The notes below the pieces were generated by a model. It was not told the DNA's origin and made no database searches. It saw only the letters and a list, made by a program, of their open reading frames with translations. 35,957 bases of DNA from Chloroflexota bacterium (GTDB lineage: Bacteria > Chloroflexota > Dehalococcoidia > Lucifugimonadales > Lucifugimonadaceae): assembly GCA_002714425.1 (NCBI GenBank), contig PAXI01000006.1, forward strand, positions 30,981-66,937. Direction: 5' to 3'. This document shows positions 24,945 through 33,394 of the stretch, piece after piece (positions within the stretch are counted from its first letter, which is position 1; each line of letters starts with the position of its first letter). The position numbers and the translations under genes were made by a program.

Positions 24945-26534
24945 ATGTATACTCCAGAATCTTTTTCAAATCCAGAACGAAAAGTTTTGGAAAATTATTT
25001 TACAAATATAGATCAACCTGTATTTGTAGTTATGAACTTGCCAGAAGTAGTAAAAGGTGCACTATTTGCTAGATATAGCCGTTCATCAAAATCTCTAAGA
25101 AGATTATTTTTAGATGAATTTGTTAATATTGACAATGGAACTTTAAAAAATAATCAAGACTTTTTAGTAGATATAACTAGAGCAGAAAAACTATATGATA
25201 GAGTTTTTAGTGAATATGGTGATGATTCTGTGGCTCAACTTGGTGGCGCTCATATTGCTTGTGAAAATGCATCGAATATTTTGACAAAGGTTCTCGAGTG
25301 GGGGAGACTAGCATCATACTTAGAACAATCAACACGATACATTTTTTATGACAAAAAAGTTAATGAGCATTATAGATATGTTATTCCAGATGAAATATCA
25401 TCGTATGACTTAACAAAATATAAAAAAAATATGGATAAACTCTTTGATGAATACTCTTTATTAGTTCATAAATTAGTAGATTTTTTCAAATCAAAATACC
25501 CTAAAAGTACCGATGATTCGAATTTTATTTATAACTCCTCTATACGAGCAAAGGCTTGTGACGTTGCTAGGGGGTTACTACCTGCATCAACATTTTCAAA
25601 CGTAGGTATATTTGCGTCAGGTCAAGCTTATGAAAATATGATTATGAAAATGAATAGTCATCCACTCGCTGAAGTCAGAAGCTATTCTAATTTAATGTTA
25701 TCTGAATTAAGAAAGGTTATACCTTCTTTTCTTAAGAGAGTAGATTTGCCAGATAGAGGATTATTATGGTCGAAATACTTTAGTGATATTAATCAGAATA
25801 TGGAAAAAATCGTAAATGATTATGGCAATAATTCTTCTACTAATCTAGAAGTTGACTTAATTGAATGGGATCAAAATGCTGAAGATAAAATAATTGTTTC
25901 AGCTTTATACTCTTACACTAATAAAAGTGAGAGAGAATTGATAAAAATAGTTCAAAAATTAAGCCAAAAAGAAAAAGAAAGAATTTTATACAAATATATT
26001 GGAGATAGAAATAATAGAAGGCATAAACCAGGTAGAGCAATGGAACGTTCTTATTACAGATTTGATATTTTGTCGGACTTTGGCAGTTTCCGTGATCTTC
26101 AAAGGCATAGAATGATGACTATTGATTGGCAAAAGCTCAGTACATTTAATGGTTTTTCTACTCCTCAAGTAATCGAGGAGATTAATTATCAGGACACATG
26201 GGAAAAAATAATGATAGAAATAGGAGAATATTTTAAAACATTAGGTTCAAAATATGGCTTACATGTGGCTCAATATGTTGTTCCTTTTTCATATAATATT
26301 AGATATTCAATGCAATTTAATGTTCGAGAAGCATACCATTTATTAGAACTTAGAACTGCCCCACAAGGTCATGTTGATTATAGGCGAGTTTGTCAAAAAA
26401 TGCATGAACTAATTCTTAATAAAGCTGGTCATAAAATTTTAGCAAACTCTATGAAATACGTTGATCACAATACGTATGATCTAGAGAGAATTGAAGCTGA
26501 AAGAGCTGCTGAAAAAAGAAGAGCAAAAAAATAA
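24945..26534 (+). CDS. Tandem-domain ThyX-like (FAD-dependent thymidylate synthase family) protein
   Basis: A 529-residue protein made of two ThyX-like halves; single ThyX chains are usually 220-260 residues. In the first half (about 20-270), FSEYGDDSVAQLGG and WGRLASYLEQSTRY (about 118-131) align with the ThyX GHxS...RHRxxSxNExSxRY signature, but RHR has become WGR. In the second half (about 300-515), DLQRHRMMTIDWQKLS (from about 384) keeps RHR but loses the SxxExSxRY part. NVREAYHLLELR and HVDYRRVCQKMHEL match the ThyX C-terminal FAD/dUMP helices. ThyX makes dTMP using methylene-THF, NADPH and FAD; whether this protein does so is unproven. It lies 21 bp after E2 and 4 bp before the ABC ATPase. 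The C-terminus is Arg/Lys/Glu-rich. Confidence 0.75.
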   Translation: MYTPESFSNPERKVLENYFTNIDQPVFVVMNLPEVVKGALFARYSRSSKSLRRLFLDEFVNIDNGTLKNNQDFLVDITRAEKLYDRVFSEYGDDSVAQLGGAHIACENASNILTKVLEWGRLASYLEQSTRYIFYDKKVNEHYRYVIPDEISSYDLTKYKKNMDKLFDEYSLLVHKLVDFFKSKYPKSTDDSNFIYNSSIRAKACDVARGLLPASTFSNVGIFASGQAYENMIMKMNSHPLAEVRSYSNLMLSELRKVIPSFLKRVDLPDRGLLWSKYFSDINQNMEKIVNDYGNNSSTNLEVDLIEWDQNAEDKIIVSALYSYTNKSERELIKIVQKLSQKEKERILYKYIGDRNNRRHKPGRAMERSYYRFDILSDFGSFRDLQRHRMMTIDWQKLSTFNGFSTPQVIEEINYQDTWEKIMIEIGEYFKTLGSKYGLHVAQYVVPFSYNIRYSMQFNVREAYHLLELRTAPQGHVDYRRVCQKMHELILNKAGHKILANSMKYVDHNTYDLERIEAERAAEKRRAKK

Positions 26535-26538
26535 TAAT

Positions 26539-27267
26539 TTGATTAAAATAAAGAATATAAATTTCAATTTTTATCATGAAAAAATTCTTTCTGAGATAAA
26601 TCTTAATATCTCATCAGGTGAATTTGTATCAGTAATTGGTCCGTCTGGCTGTGGAAAAAGTACATTATTAAACATAATTGCAGGCATAACTAAACCAAAA
26701 ACCGGTGAAATTTTAGTTGAAGGAAAAATGGTTAATTTAGGAGATAAAATTTCGTATATGCAACAAAAAGATCTTTTATTACCATGGAGAAATGTAAGTA
26801 GAAATGCAGGCCTAGGTTTGGAGATTAAGGGTTTTTCAGAATCATATATACAAGATAAAATATCCTTATACTCTAAAGATTTTGGTCTTGAAAAATATCT
26901 AGATTACATGCCTCATGAACTCTCAGGAGGCTTGAGGCAAAGAGTTGCTTTCTTACGTTCCGTCATTGTTGACAATCCAATAATGCTTTTAGATGAACCT
27001 TTGGGTTCACTTGATGCAATCACTAAATCTACTTTACACGAATGGTTAATGAAGGTATTTAGCAAGTTTAGCAAAACAATTATACTGGTTACTCACGATA
27101 TAGATGAGGCTATTTTATTGGCTAATCGCGTAGTAGTTATGGCTACTAATCCAGGAAGAATCATAAAAGAATATTTGATTGATAGGCAAATAGTTGATAA
27201 TAGAGACGTTACTTCAAATTATTTTATTCAACTAAAAAAAGATATTATAAAAGATCTATCAATATAA
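26539..27267 (+). CDS. ABC transporter ATP-binding protein, thiamine-precursor type (ThiZ-like)
   Basis: The cytoplasmic ATPase of a NitT/TauT-type importer. Walker A GPSGCGKSTLL, Q-loop SYMQQKDLLLPWRNV, signature LSGGLRQRVAF, Walker B MLLDEPLGSLD and the switch His in VTHDIDEA are all present. From TTG at 26539 the protein has 242 residues and begins IKIKNINFNFYH after the initiator, as in relatives. A longer reading from TTG at 26491 would overlap the ThyX-like gene and add a Lys/Glu run. Neither start has a good Shine-Dalgarno. It probably partners the permease and lipoprotein downstream, but it lies upstream of the TPP riboswitch and is likely transcribed with the ThyX-like gene. Gene symbol withheld because substrate is inferred from neighbours. 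Confidence 0.88.
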   Translation: MIKIKNINFNFYHEKILSEINLNISSGEFVSVIGPSGCGKSTLLNIIAGITKPKTGEILVEGKMVNLGDKISYMQQKDLLLPWRNVSRNAGLGLEIKGFSESYIQDKISLYSKDFGLEKYLDYMPHELSGGLRQRVAFLRSVIVDNPIMLLDEPLGSLDAITKSTLHEWLMKVFSKFSKTIILVTHDIDEAILLANRVVVMATNPGRIIKEYLIDRQIVDNRDVTSNYFIQLKKDIIKDLSI

Positions 27268-27272
27268 ATTAT

Positions 27273-27301
27273 TTGTTATTAAAAATTTGATATTGTATAA
27301 T
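27273..27301 (+). promoter_or_regulatory. Promoter driving the TPP-riboswitch operon
   Basis: TTGTTA (27273-27278) and a perfect TATAAT (27296-27301) are separated by 17 nt. Transcription would begin near 27308, right at the 5' edge of the riboswitch aptamer. It lies in the 129-bp gap after the ATPase gene. This is the best promoter match I found in the window. Confidence 0.65.
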
Positions 27302-27307
27302 TTTCTT

Positions 27308-27396
27308 TAAACATGGGGAGCTATTTATGAGCTGAGAGGGTAAATTATTACCGACCCTTATAGACCTGAACTAGATAATGCTAGCGTAGGAAATTT
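27308..27396 (+). promoter_or_regulatory. TPP riboswitch (THI element)
   Basis: The conserved aptamer blocks appear in order. ATGGGGAGC (from about 27313) is followed by GAGCTGAGAGGGT (P3 side, the CTGAGA core). A loop closed by GGTAA/TTACC comes next, then GACCCTTATAGACCTGAA and the P4/P5 hairpin CTAGATAATGCTAG. The final CGTAGGAAA is at 27385-27393. It binds thiamine diphosphate and turns expression down when the cofactor is plentiful. The AGGA in its last block (27388-27391) lies 5 nt before the permease ATG at 27397. It can therefore serve as the Shine-Dalgarno and be hidden when the aptamer folds, so control is probably at translation initiation. I see no separate terminator hairpin. Confidence 0.93.
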
Positions 27397-28155
27397 ATGC
27401 AAAAAGAAATCATAATTAAGAATTATTTACCTCCTTTCGCTTCTGTTCTTTTAATCATACTTCTATGGCAAATTTCAGTTATGTTGCTTGATATAGAATC
27501 ATGGTTCTTGCCATCTCCAGTAAATATAATTGCTGAACTAATTAATTCTTATAAAATTTTGTTTGAACATTCATTGATTACTTTGTTTGAGATAATTATA
27601 GGCTTGGTAATTTCCATATTAATATCATTAGTAATCTCTAGTTTGATATTTTGGTTCAAAAGTTTTGAAAAAACTATATATCCGCTATTAATAACATCTC
27701 AAATTATACCTGTTTTTACCTTGGCTCCAATTTTAATTGTTTGGTTTGGTACAGGATTGTTTTCTAAAGTGATTATTATTGTTTTGTTTACTTTTTTTCC
27801 TTTAGTTATAAATTTAGTTACAGCAATAAAAAACGTTGATATTGATATGATAAGAATGTTTAATTCTCATGGAAGTACAAAGTTGCAAATGTACAAAAAA
27901 CTGTACATTCCCTCTATCCTACCTAATTTTCTTTCGGGCTGTAAGATTGCCTGCGTCATTTCTGTTATTGGTGCAGTTATTGGTGAATGGATAGGGTCAA
28001 GTAGTGGTTTAGGCTGGGTGATGAAAATTTCAGGCCCTCAATTCCAAACCTCAAGAGTTTTTGCTTCAATTGTCTGTCTTTCAATTATAGCGATACTATT
28101 ATTTTTTATAGTAGTAAGTATTGAAAAAAAATTATTAAGGAGATATCCGTTATGA
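27397..28155 (+). CDS. ABC transporter permease, thiamine-precursor type (ThiX-like)
   Basis: A 252-residue inner-membrane permease of the binding-protein-dependent (NitT/TauT) class with about six hydrophobic segments. FLPSPVNIIAEL near residues 42-53 and the coupling-loop region MFNSHGSTKLQMYKKLYIPSILPNFLSGCK (about 152-181, the EAA-type loop) are diagnostic. GAVIGEWIGSSSGLGWVM follows. The TPP riboswitch immediately upstream indicates uptake of thiamine or a pyrimidine precursor such as HMP or formylaminopyrimidine. The ATG lies 5 nt after the AGGA of the riboswitch, and the stop overlaps the lipoprotein ATG (ATGA). Confidence 0.9.
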   Translation: MQKEIIIKNYLPPFASVLLIILLWQISVMLLDIESWFLPSPVNIIAELINSYKILFEHSLITLFEIIIGLVISILISLVISSLIFWFKSFEKTIYPLLITSQIIPVFTLAPILIVWFGTGLFSKVIIIVLFTFFPLVINLVTAIKNVDIDMIRMFNSHGSTKLQMYKKLYIPSILPNFLSGCKIACVISVIGAVIGEWIGSSSGLGWVMKISGPQFQTSRVFASIVCLSIIAILLFFIVVSIEKKLLRRYPL

Positions 28156-29126
28156 AATTCAGTTTAATATTAATTTTAATGAGTATTTTTATTCTTGCTT
28201 GTTCAAGTTCAGATGAGAAAAATCAAGAAGTATTATTAACCCTTGATTGGTACCCCAATGCAAATCATGCAGGAATTTATGTTGCAATGGAACATAAAAT
28301 ATTTGAAAAAAATAGTATAGATTTTTCTGTTGAACCTCCTGCAGATCCTGCAACTGTTTTAAACTTAATTGCTAGTGGTGAATCTGATTTTGGGTTATTT
28401 TATCAACCAGATTTATTACTCGCACGAGACCAAGGTGTGCCAGTAATAGCAATTGCAGGGATAGTTCCAAGGCCGTTAAATTCAATAATGACACTAAAGT
28501 CATCAAATTTATTAAGTCCCAAAGATCTAGAAGGTAAAAAAATTGGTTTCCCTGGAATACCTTGGAATCAATCCATGTTAAATACAATGATGAAGTGTGA
28601 TAATGCAGACTCATCAACATTAGATGTAATAGATGTGGGGTGGTCTTTGGGGCAAACTCTACTATCTAAAAATGTAGATGCAATTATTGGTGCTTACTGG
28701 ACACATGAATCAATTGTTATGTCTAATGAGGGTTACGAAACAAATATTATTTATCCTGATGAATGGTGTGTCCCTCCTTATTATGAACTGATTTTGGTAA
28801 CATCTGAAGAAAATTTACAGAAAAATCCTGAAATAGTTGAAAAGTTTATAATTTCATTATCAGAAGGATATAGAAAAGCTATTTCAGAACCACAAAATTC
28901 AATCGATATTTTGATTAAGTATAATCAAGACTCTGTAGATGAAAAAGTTGATAGGGCGGGAGTAGAGTTATTAGTCCCATTATGGCAGAACAATAATGGT
29001 CGATTCGGAAGTATAGATCAAAAAAAATGGTTAGATTTTTCAGATTGGATGAAATCTGAAAAATTAATATCTAGCGACCTTGAAATCAACAAAACTTATA
29101 AAGATTTTTCCTATATCTTGAGGTGA
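28152..29126 (+). CDS. Thiamine-precursor binding lipoprotein (ThiY/NMT1-like)
   Basis: A 324-residue substrate-binding protein with a hydrophobic leader and a FILAC lipobox (Cys at about 17), so it is lipid-anchored outside the membrane. The mature N-terminus [20 protein letters not shown] (about 30-49) is the typical ThiY/NMT1 opening. [34 protein letters not shown] and [11 protein letters not shown] follow. ThiY proteins bind formylaminopyrimidine and NMT1-like proteins are involved in HMP synthesis; here the ABC genes and riboswitch favour transport. AAGGAGA precedes the ATG. The stop overlaps the Shine-Dalgarno of thiD. The precise ligand (HMP, FAMP or thiamine) is not readable. Confidence 0.88.
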   Translation: MKFSLILILMSIFILACSSSDEKNQEVLLTLDWYPNANHAGIYVAMEHKIFEKNSIDFSVEPPADPATVLNLIASGESDFGLFYQPDLLLARDQGVPVIAIAGIVPRPLNSIMTLKSSNLLSPKDLEGKKIGFPGIPWNQSMLNTMMKCDNADSSTLDVIDVGWSLGQTLLSKNVDAIIGAYWTHESIVMSNEGYETNIIYPDEWCVPPYYELILVTSEENLQKNPEIVEKFIISLSEGYRKAISEPQNSIDILIKYNQDSVDEKVDRAGVELLVPLWQNNNGRFGSIDQKKWLDFSDWMKSEKLISSDLEINKTYKDFSYILR

Positions 29127-29130
29127 TTCT

Positions 29131-29937
29131 TTGAAAAAATCTAAAATTCCAGTCGTATTAACAATAGCAGGAAGTGATTCTGGTTCAGGAGCAGGTATAC
29201 AAGCAGATCTAAAAACTTTCTCTTCCTTAGGAGTATATGGAACTACTGCTATCACAGTTATTACAGCCCAGAATACTCAAGGCGTTAGAGATGTAAGTAC
29301 ATTAAATTTATCTATGATTTCTTCTCAGATAGATTGCATAGTGGAAGATTTTGATTTGAAAGCTATTAAGACTGGAATGCTTTATACTCCTGATATAGTA
29401 AAAATTATTTCTGATAAAGCAAAAGAGTATAAATGGGAAAAATTAATCGTTGATCCTGTAATGGTTGCTTCCTCTGGAGATACGTTATTAAAAGCAGAAG
29501 CAATCAGTGAGTACAAAAATAGCCTAATTCCAATGAGTTTTGCTATTACACCAAATATCCCAGAATTAGCTACTTTAGTGGGCGAAAAAATAATTTCTAT
29601 GAATAATGTTAATGATGCTTGTATGAAGATAAGAAAACTAGGTGCTGATAATATTATAGTTAAGGGAGGCCATGATAATAATAAGAAAGATTCTATCGAT
29701 GTTCTTTATAGTAAGGATAGTTTTTATAAATACGCATTACCAAGATTAAAATCTAAAAATAATCATGGCACAGGCTGTACTTTTGCTGCAGCGTTTACTG
29801 CTAACATAGCTTTAGGAGAAAATACAAAACAATCGTTTATTAATGCAAAAGATTATGTATGGAATGCTATGTCAAATGATCTATTATTAGGTAGTGGTAA
29901 TGGACCTGTTGACCATTTTTATGAGTTGAGAAAATAA
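29131..29937 (+). CDS. thiD: Hydroxymethylpyrimidine/phosphomethylpyrimidine kinase
   Basis: Phosphorylates HMP and HMP-P to HMP-PP, the pyrimidine half of thiamine. The 268-residue ribokinase-fold protein shows [21 protein letters not shown] (about 10-30), [45 protein letters not shown] and the anion hole with catalytic region [12 protein letters not shown] near 211-222. The start is TTG with GAGGTGA 4 nt upstream, overlapping the stop of the binding protein. It completes a salvage route of import followed by phosphorylation. No ThiE, ThiC or TenA gene is in the window. Confidence 0.96.
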   Translation: MKKSKIPVVLTIAGSDSGSGAGIQADLKTFSSLGVYGTTAITVITAQNTQGVRDVSTLNLSMISSQIDCIVEDFDLKAIKTGMLYTPDIVKIISDKAKEYKWEKLIVDPVMVASSGDTLLKAEAISEYKNSLIPMSFAITPNIPELATLVGEKIISMNNVNDACMKIRKLGADNIIVKGGHDNNKKDSIDVLYSKDSFYKYALPRLKSKNNHGTGCTFAAAFTANIALGENTKQSFINAKDYVWNAMSNDLLLGSGNGPVDHFYELRK

Positions 29938-29938
29938 A

Positions 29939-30901
29939 ATGTCAAAAGAAGTTTTATTCATTTCTGAATCAGAAGTTTCTAAAATAACAAATATGCGTAC
30001 AGCTATTGATTGTATGGAAGATGCTTTTATTGCATTTGCCAAAGGAGAAATTTTTAATTATCCAAGGTATAGGCTACCAACTTCCCATGGCCAATATAAC
30101 TTTATGAGTGCTTCATGGATAACTAAAGGATATGCTGCTAATAAATCCTATGTTAGTCATAAAAACGGTATAGATTTTAATGTTATGCTATATGATACTA
30201 CTCATAGAGGACTAATTGCTATCATTGAAGCAAATATTCTTGGTCAAATAAGAACAGGTGCTGTATCTGGTCTAGCATCAAAATATCTCTCAAAAACTAA
30301 TTCAGACGTATTTGGTATTGTTGGTTCAGGATATCAGGCTGAAACTCAATTTGAAGCTATAATTAATATAAGAGATATTAATGAAGTCTTTGTATACTCA
30401 AGAAAAAAAACTAATAGAGAAAATTTTGCTTTGAAAATGGCTGAAAAATTTAATGTTAGCGTTGTGCCATTAGATTACGACAATTTTATTAAAATTAACT
30501 TCGATATTTTAACATCTGTTACTAATTCGCCTAAGCCTGTTATAACCAAAGAAATGATTAATTCAAGTATACATATAAATGCAGCAGGAAATAATTCTTG
30601 GATGAAATCAGAAGTTGAAATTGATGTAATTGATAAAATTGACAAAATAATTTGTGATGAAATCTCTCAAGCTAAAATTGAGTCTGGGGAATTACTGAGA
30701 GCTCAAGAGCAAGGTGCATTTTCATGGGAAACTGCATCTGGTTTATCAGAAATTATTCATAATAAAAAATTATCAAAAAATTATCAAAATATTTCAACTC
30801 TATTCGAATCCCAGGGACTGGCTATGGAAGATTTAGCAATGGCTGTAAGTATTTATAATTTAGCGATAGAAAATAATTATGGGAAAATTGTAAAAACCTA
30901 G
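29939..30901 (+). CDS. Ornithine cyclodeaminase/mu-crystallin family protein
   Basis: A 320-residue NAD(P)-dependent protein of the OCD/mu-crystallin family. It has KSYVSHKNG (about 68-76), MLYDTTHRGLIAIIEAN, GQIRTGAVSGLASKYL, the Rossmann motif GIVGSGYQAETQFEAI (about 128-143), HINAAGNNSW, ICDEISQAKIESGEL and FESQGLAMEDLA. Family members include ornithine cyclodeaminase, alanine dehydrogenase and ketimine reductases. I cannot assign the substrate; the basic residue positions fit a small amino or imino acid. It starts one base after the thiD stop, so it is almost certainly in the TPP-riboswitch transcript, which is unusual. It overlaps the convergent M24-like gene by 4 bp. Confidence 0.88.
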   Translation: MSKEVLFISESEVSKITNMRTAIDCMEDAFIAFAKGEIFNYPRYRLPTSHGQYNFMSASWITKGYAANKSYVSHKNGIDFNVMLYDTTHRGLIAIIEANILGQIRTGAVSGLASKYLSKTNSDVFGIVGSGYQAETQFEAIINIRDINEVFVYSRKKTNRENFALKMAEKFNVSVVPLDYDNFIKINFDILTSVTNSPKPVITKEMINSSIHINAAGNNSWMKSEVEIDVIDKIDKIICDEISQAKIESGELLRAQEQGAFSWETASGLSEIIHNKKLSKNYQNISTLFESQGLAMEDLAMAVSIYNLAIENNYGKIVKT

Positions 30902-31578
30902 TTTGATGTATCCAATAATAGTATATTTTTTTGGAATCTGCTCAACACCTTAAGTTTGTTTTTTGAGATAATTAAATCAATATTCACAGGTAATTTAATG
31001 TCATTTAATACTGTAGATATTAAGAAATTAATTGATGTGATGCCATTTTTATATTTACTGACACTAATATCTTTTTGAAATATTGAATTTTCTGATGAAA
31101 TATTTTTTGATTTTTTATTTATGAAGTCATCTAAATCAGTTTTTTGTAATAATTGACCACTAGAAATTTTGTTCATAATGAACTTATAGGATAAATTTCT
31201 TAATTCAATAAGTTTTTTATAAGAGTTTTCAAATTCATATTCAGGGCTTTTTCCTAATTTAGCTATCCAAGCAATTTTGTTAGAAATTTTTTCATTTTTG
31301 AATCTATAATCTATAATAATTGAAAGCCAACCCTCTCTTTTGATTATTTTTGATTCACCAGGTATTGGTATATAAGATTCATTTATAGTATGCTCATCGA
31401 AACCAACAAAAATATTTTCTACCAATAAATTATTACGTTCAAGGTTGTTTTTTATACTTTCATAAAGATCGTGCTCGGTTATGGCCCACCTAATATTTTC
31501 CTTCACAAAAGTGTATGTTTTAGCAATAATATTTATTATTTTATCTCCTGAGTCAGGAAAACCATTATCATTATTCAA
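30898..31578 (-). CDS. M24 peptidase-fold-like protein, apparently without metal ligands
   Basis: About 226 residues from a TTG at 31578, which has GAGGA 8 nt upstream; the frame is open to another TTG at 31602. I do not recognise a close family, but the order of elements resembles the M24 (pita-bread) fold. A helix ending ENIRWAITEHDLYESIKNNLE is followed by a strand, then IKREGWLSIIIDYRF, where M24 proteins have a VDFG strand. KSPEYEFENSYKKLIELRN matches the helix after the usual metal-site strand. One Asp of the metal pair is kept (IIIDY), but the second aligns with Asn (ISNKIAWIA) and the later His/Glu ligands are not evident. It is the last gene after XdhC and the MobA-like gene, overlapping the latter by 8 bp. 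Confidence 0.6.
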   Translation of the reverse strand: MNNDNGFPDSGDKIINIIAKTYTFVKENIRWAITEHDLYESIKNNLERNNLLVENIFVGFDEHTINESYIPIPGESKIIKREGWLSIIIDYRFKNEKISNKIAWIAKLGKSPEYEFENSYKKLIELRNLSYKFIMNKISSGQLLQKTDLDDFINKKSKNISSENSIFQKDISVSKYKNGITSINFLISTVLNDIKLPVNIDLIISKNKLKVLSRFQKNILLLDTSN

Positions 31579-32200
31579 TAGAATTTTCCTCGATATTATC
31601 AAAATCTAATTTTGCTCTTTCATAATCTTCAATCGTGTTAATATCAATTCTTACGATCATATTAGATAAATCTAATTTTCCGTGGGTAAAATTTTTATTA
31701 TTAAAAATTTCTCTAATACCTTCTTTTTTTTCAGAAATATTTAGCAATTCAGGTAACATTTTTTTCGCAAAAATAAGTGGATGACCTCCTCTTTGTTTAT
31801 AAACAGGGTACGTAATATCAAAATCATTATTATTATGAAATTCAATTATTTTTTTTATAATGTGTGCAGGTCTTGGCTGGTCAACAGCAATTATCATAAT
31901 TGTATCTGATGTATTTGAAATTTTCTCTAGTCCTGATTTGATTGAGGTTGTTTTACCTTTTTCATATGATTGATTATAGATAAGTTTCAAGTTATCCTTT
32001 TTTATCATATTTTTAGTGATAATTTCGTGGTCTTTTCCGGTTACAACAATGACTTCGTCACAGCCAGCATTAAACAAGGAGATTATTTGATAATTTATCA
32101 GTATACTTTCACCCCAAATTAACATTGCTTTGGGGTAATTCATTCTCTCAGATTTACCTCCACTCAAAATTATGCCTGAAGTAAAATTTGGTTTTGTCAT
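31571..32200 (-). CDS. MobA/MocA-like nucleotidyltransferase
   Basis: A 209-residue NTP transferase (GT-A fold) resembling MocA, the CTP:molybdopterin cytidylyltransferase. The signature is IILSGGKSERMNYPKAML (about 10-27), with GxSxRM and the catalytic Lys. Then come VIVVTGKDHE, GKTTSIKSGLE, VDQPRP (about 107-112, the usual DQP motif) and RGGHPLIFAK. MocA loads CMP on the molybdenum cofactor for xanthine-dehydrogenase-family enzymes; the XdhC gene 7 bp upstream supports that role. No such hydroxylase is in the window. Alternative: another small nucleotidyltransferase of the MobA group. Confidence 0.85.
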   Translation of the reverse strand: MTKPNFTSGIILSGGKSERMNYPKAMLIWGESILINYQIISLFNAGCDEVIVVTGKDHEIITKNMIKKDNLKLIYNQSYEKGKTTSIKSGLEKISNTSDTIMIIAVDQPRPAHIIKKIIEFHNNNDFDITYPVYKQRGGHPLIFAKKMLPELLNISEKKEGIREIFNNKNFTHGKLDLSNMIVRIDINTIEDYERAKLDFDNIEENSIE

Positions 32201-32207
32201 TATTAGA

Positions 32208-33329
32208 TTAAGTAGTTTTAGATTTTTTTAATGCTTTATCGATTAAGATTTTATCCAGTTTCAAGAAATTACCCTTTCCACCTAGCCTGAATGCTGTTAT
32301 TTCTGCCATGATGGATAATGATATTTCTTCTGGAGTTCTTGCGGACAAATCTAAACCAATAGGAGAATGAATTTCACTGACTTCATCGTAACTAAAGCCA
32401 TTTGAGAATAGCTCTTCGTAAATTAATATAGCTTTTCTTTTCGAGCCTAACAAGCCAACATAACTTGCATTTGTTCTTAGTGCTGCGGCAGTAGCATACG
32501 CATCATATTTATGACCTCTAGTTGCTATAACAATAAATGAGTTAGTTCCCAGGTTAATTTTTTCTAATTCTTTTGAATAATCACCAACTAAAGTGCTTGT
32601 AGCTTTAGGAAATCTTTTAGGATTAGAAAATTTTTCTCTGTCATCGATGATAATAATTTTATAGCCCAGAGTTATTGCTATATTATATATTGCTTTTGAA
32701 ACATGACCCCCACCTGCAATCACTAGAGTAGGATGATTGGTATAGGCTTCTATAAAAAATTCATATCCTCTTTTATCAGATACATATTTATTTCTGCCGA
32801 GTGGTAATATTTCATCTGAAGTTTTTCTAGCCAAATTATCTAAAATTTCATCACCAAGGGTACCAGAAGTCGATTTATTTTCTCTTATTAGTATTTTATC
32901 TCCTATTTTCGCCAGTGAGGTAATTGGTTTTTTTACTAATGTCGCCAATGACACAGATGATCCGCCATTATATGCAGAAATTATTTCTTGGTTGTATTTT
33001 TTTAGAGATTCGGATTTGTTTATGTTATCTAAGAGGAAAAACATTGTACCTCCACAAACTAGCCCATCCTCTGCTGCTAATTCTTCATTAAGCTCATATT
33101 CTTTCATTTCGGAATCAGTTTTATTCTTCAGCATTTCTGAAGCTGCAAACCATATATCCCCCTCAACACAACCTCCGCCCAATGTACCAATTGCAGTTTT
33201 ATCATTCTTAACTAACAATTTTGCTCCAGGTTTTTGTGGTGTTGATCCAGATGTTTTTATAACAGTAGCAATAGCAAAATTATTATTATTTAAAAATTCT
33301 TCTTCAGCTTTTAAAAAAACTTCTTCCAT
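32208..33329 (-). CDS. XdhC/CoxI-family molybdenum-enzyme maturation protein
   Basis: XdhC proteins bind sulfurated molybdenum cofactor and insert it into xanthine/CO-dehydrogenase-type enzymes. The 373-residue protein has the N-terminal XdhC_CoxI domain (IKTSGSTPQKPGAKLLV, about 24-40, then GTLGGGCVEGD). A middle region contains CGGTMFFLLD. A C-terminal Rossmann domain has LVIAGGGHVSKAI, IIIDDREKFSNPKRFP, FIVIATRGHKYD, YVGLLGSKRK, IHSPIGLDLSARTPEEI and SIMAEI. AAAGGGA precedes the ATG. It leads the XdhC, MobA-like, M24-like series, and the second enolase-superfamily gene lies 65 bp upstream on the same strand. Confidence 0.93.
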   Translation of the reverse strand: MEEVFLKAEEEFLNNNNFAIATVIKTSGSTPQKPGAKLLVKNDKTAIGTLGGGCVEGDIWFAASEMLKNKTDSEMKEYELNEELAAEDGLVCGGTMFFLLDNINKSESLKKYNQEIISAYNGGSSVSLATLVKKPITSLAKIGDKILIRENKSTSGTLGDEILDNLARKTSDEILPLGRNKYVSDKRGYEFFIEAYTNHPTLVIAGGGHVSKAIYNIAITLGYKIIIIDDREKFSNPKRFPKATSTLVGDYSKELEKINLGTNSFIVIATRGHKYDAYATAAALRTNASYVGLLGSKRKAILIYEELFSNGFSYDEVSEIHSPIGLDLSARTPEEISLSIMAEITAFRLGGKGNFLKLDKILIDKALKKSKTT

Positions 33330-33394
33330 AGTTCCCTTTAAAAAATTATATTTATATTTTTAATTATACTTATAACCTATTTATTTGGTAATAA

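Noticed and set aside
26491-26538. Longer start of the ABC ATPase
   Set aside because: It is a TTG inside the ThyX-like gene that adds a Lys/Glu run absent from relatives. The TTG at 26539 gives a normal ABC N-terminus.
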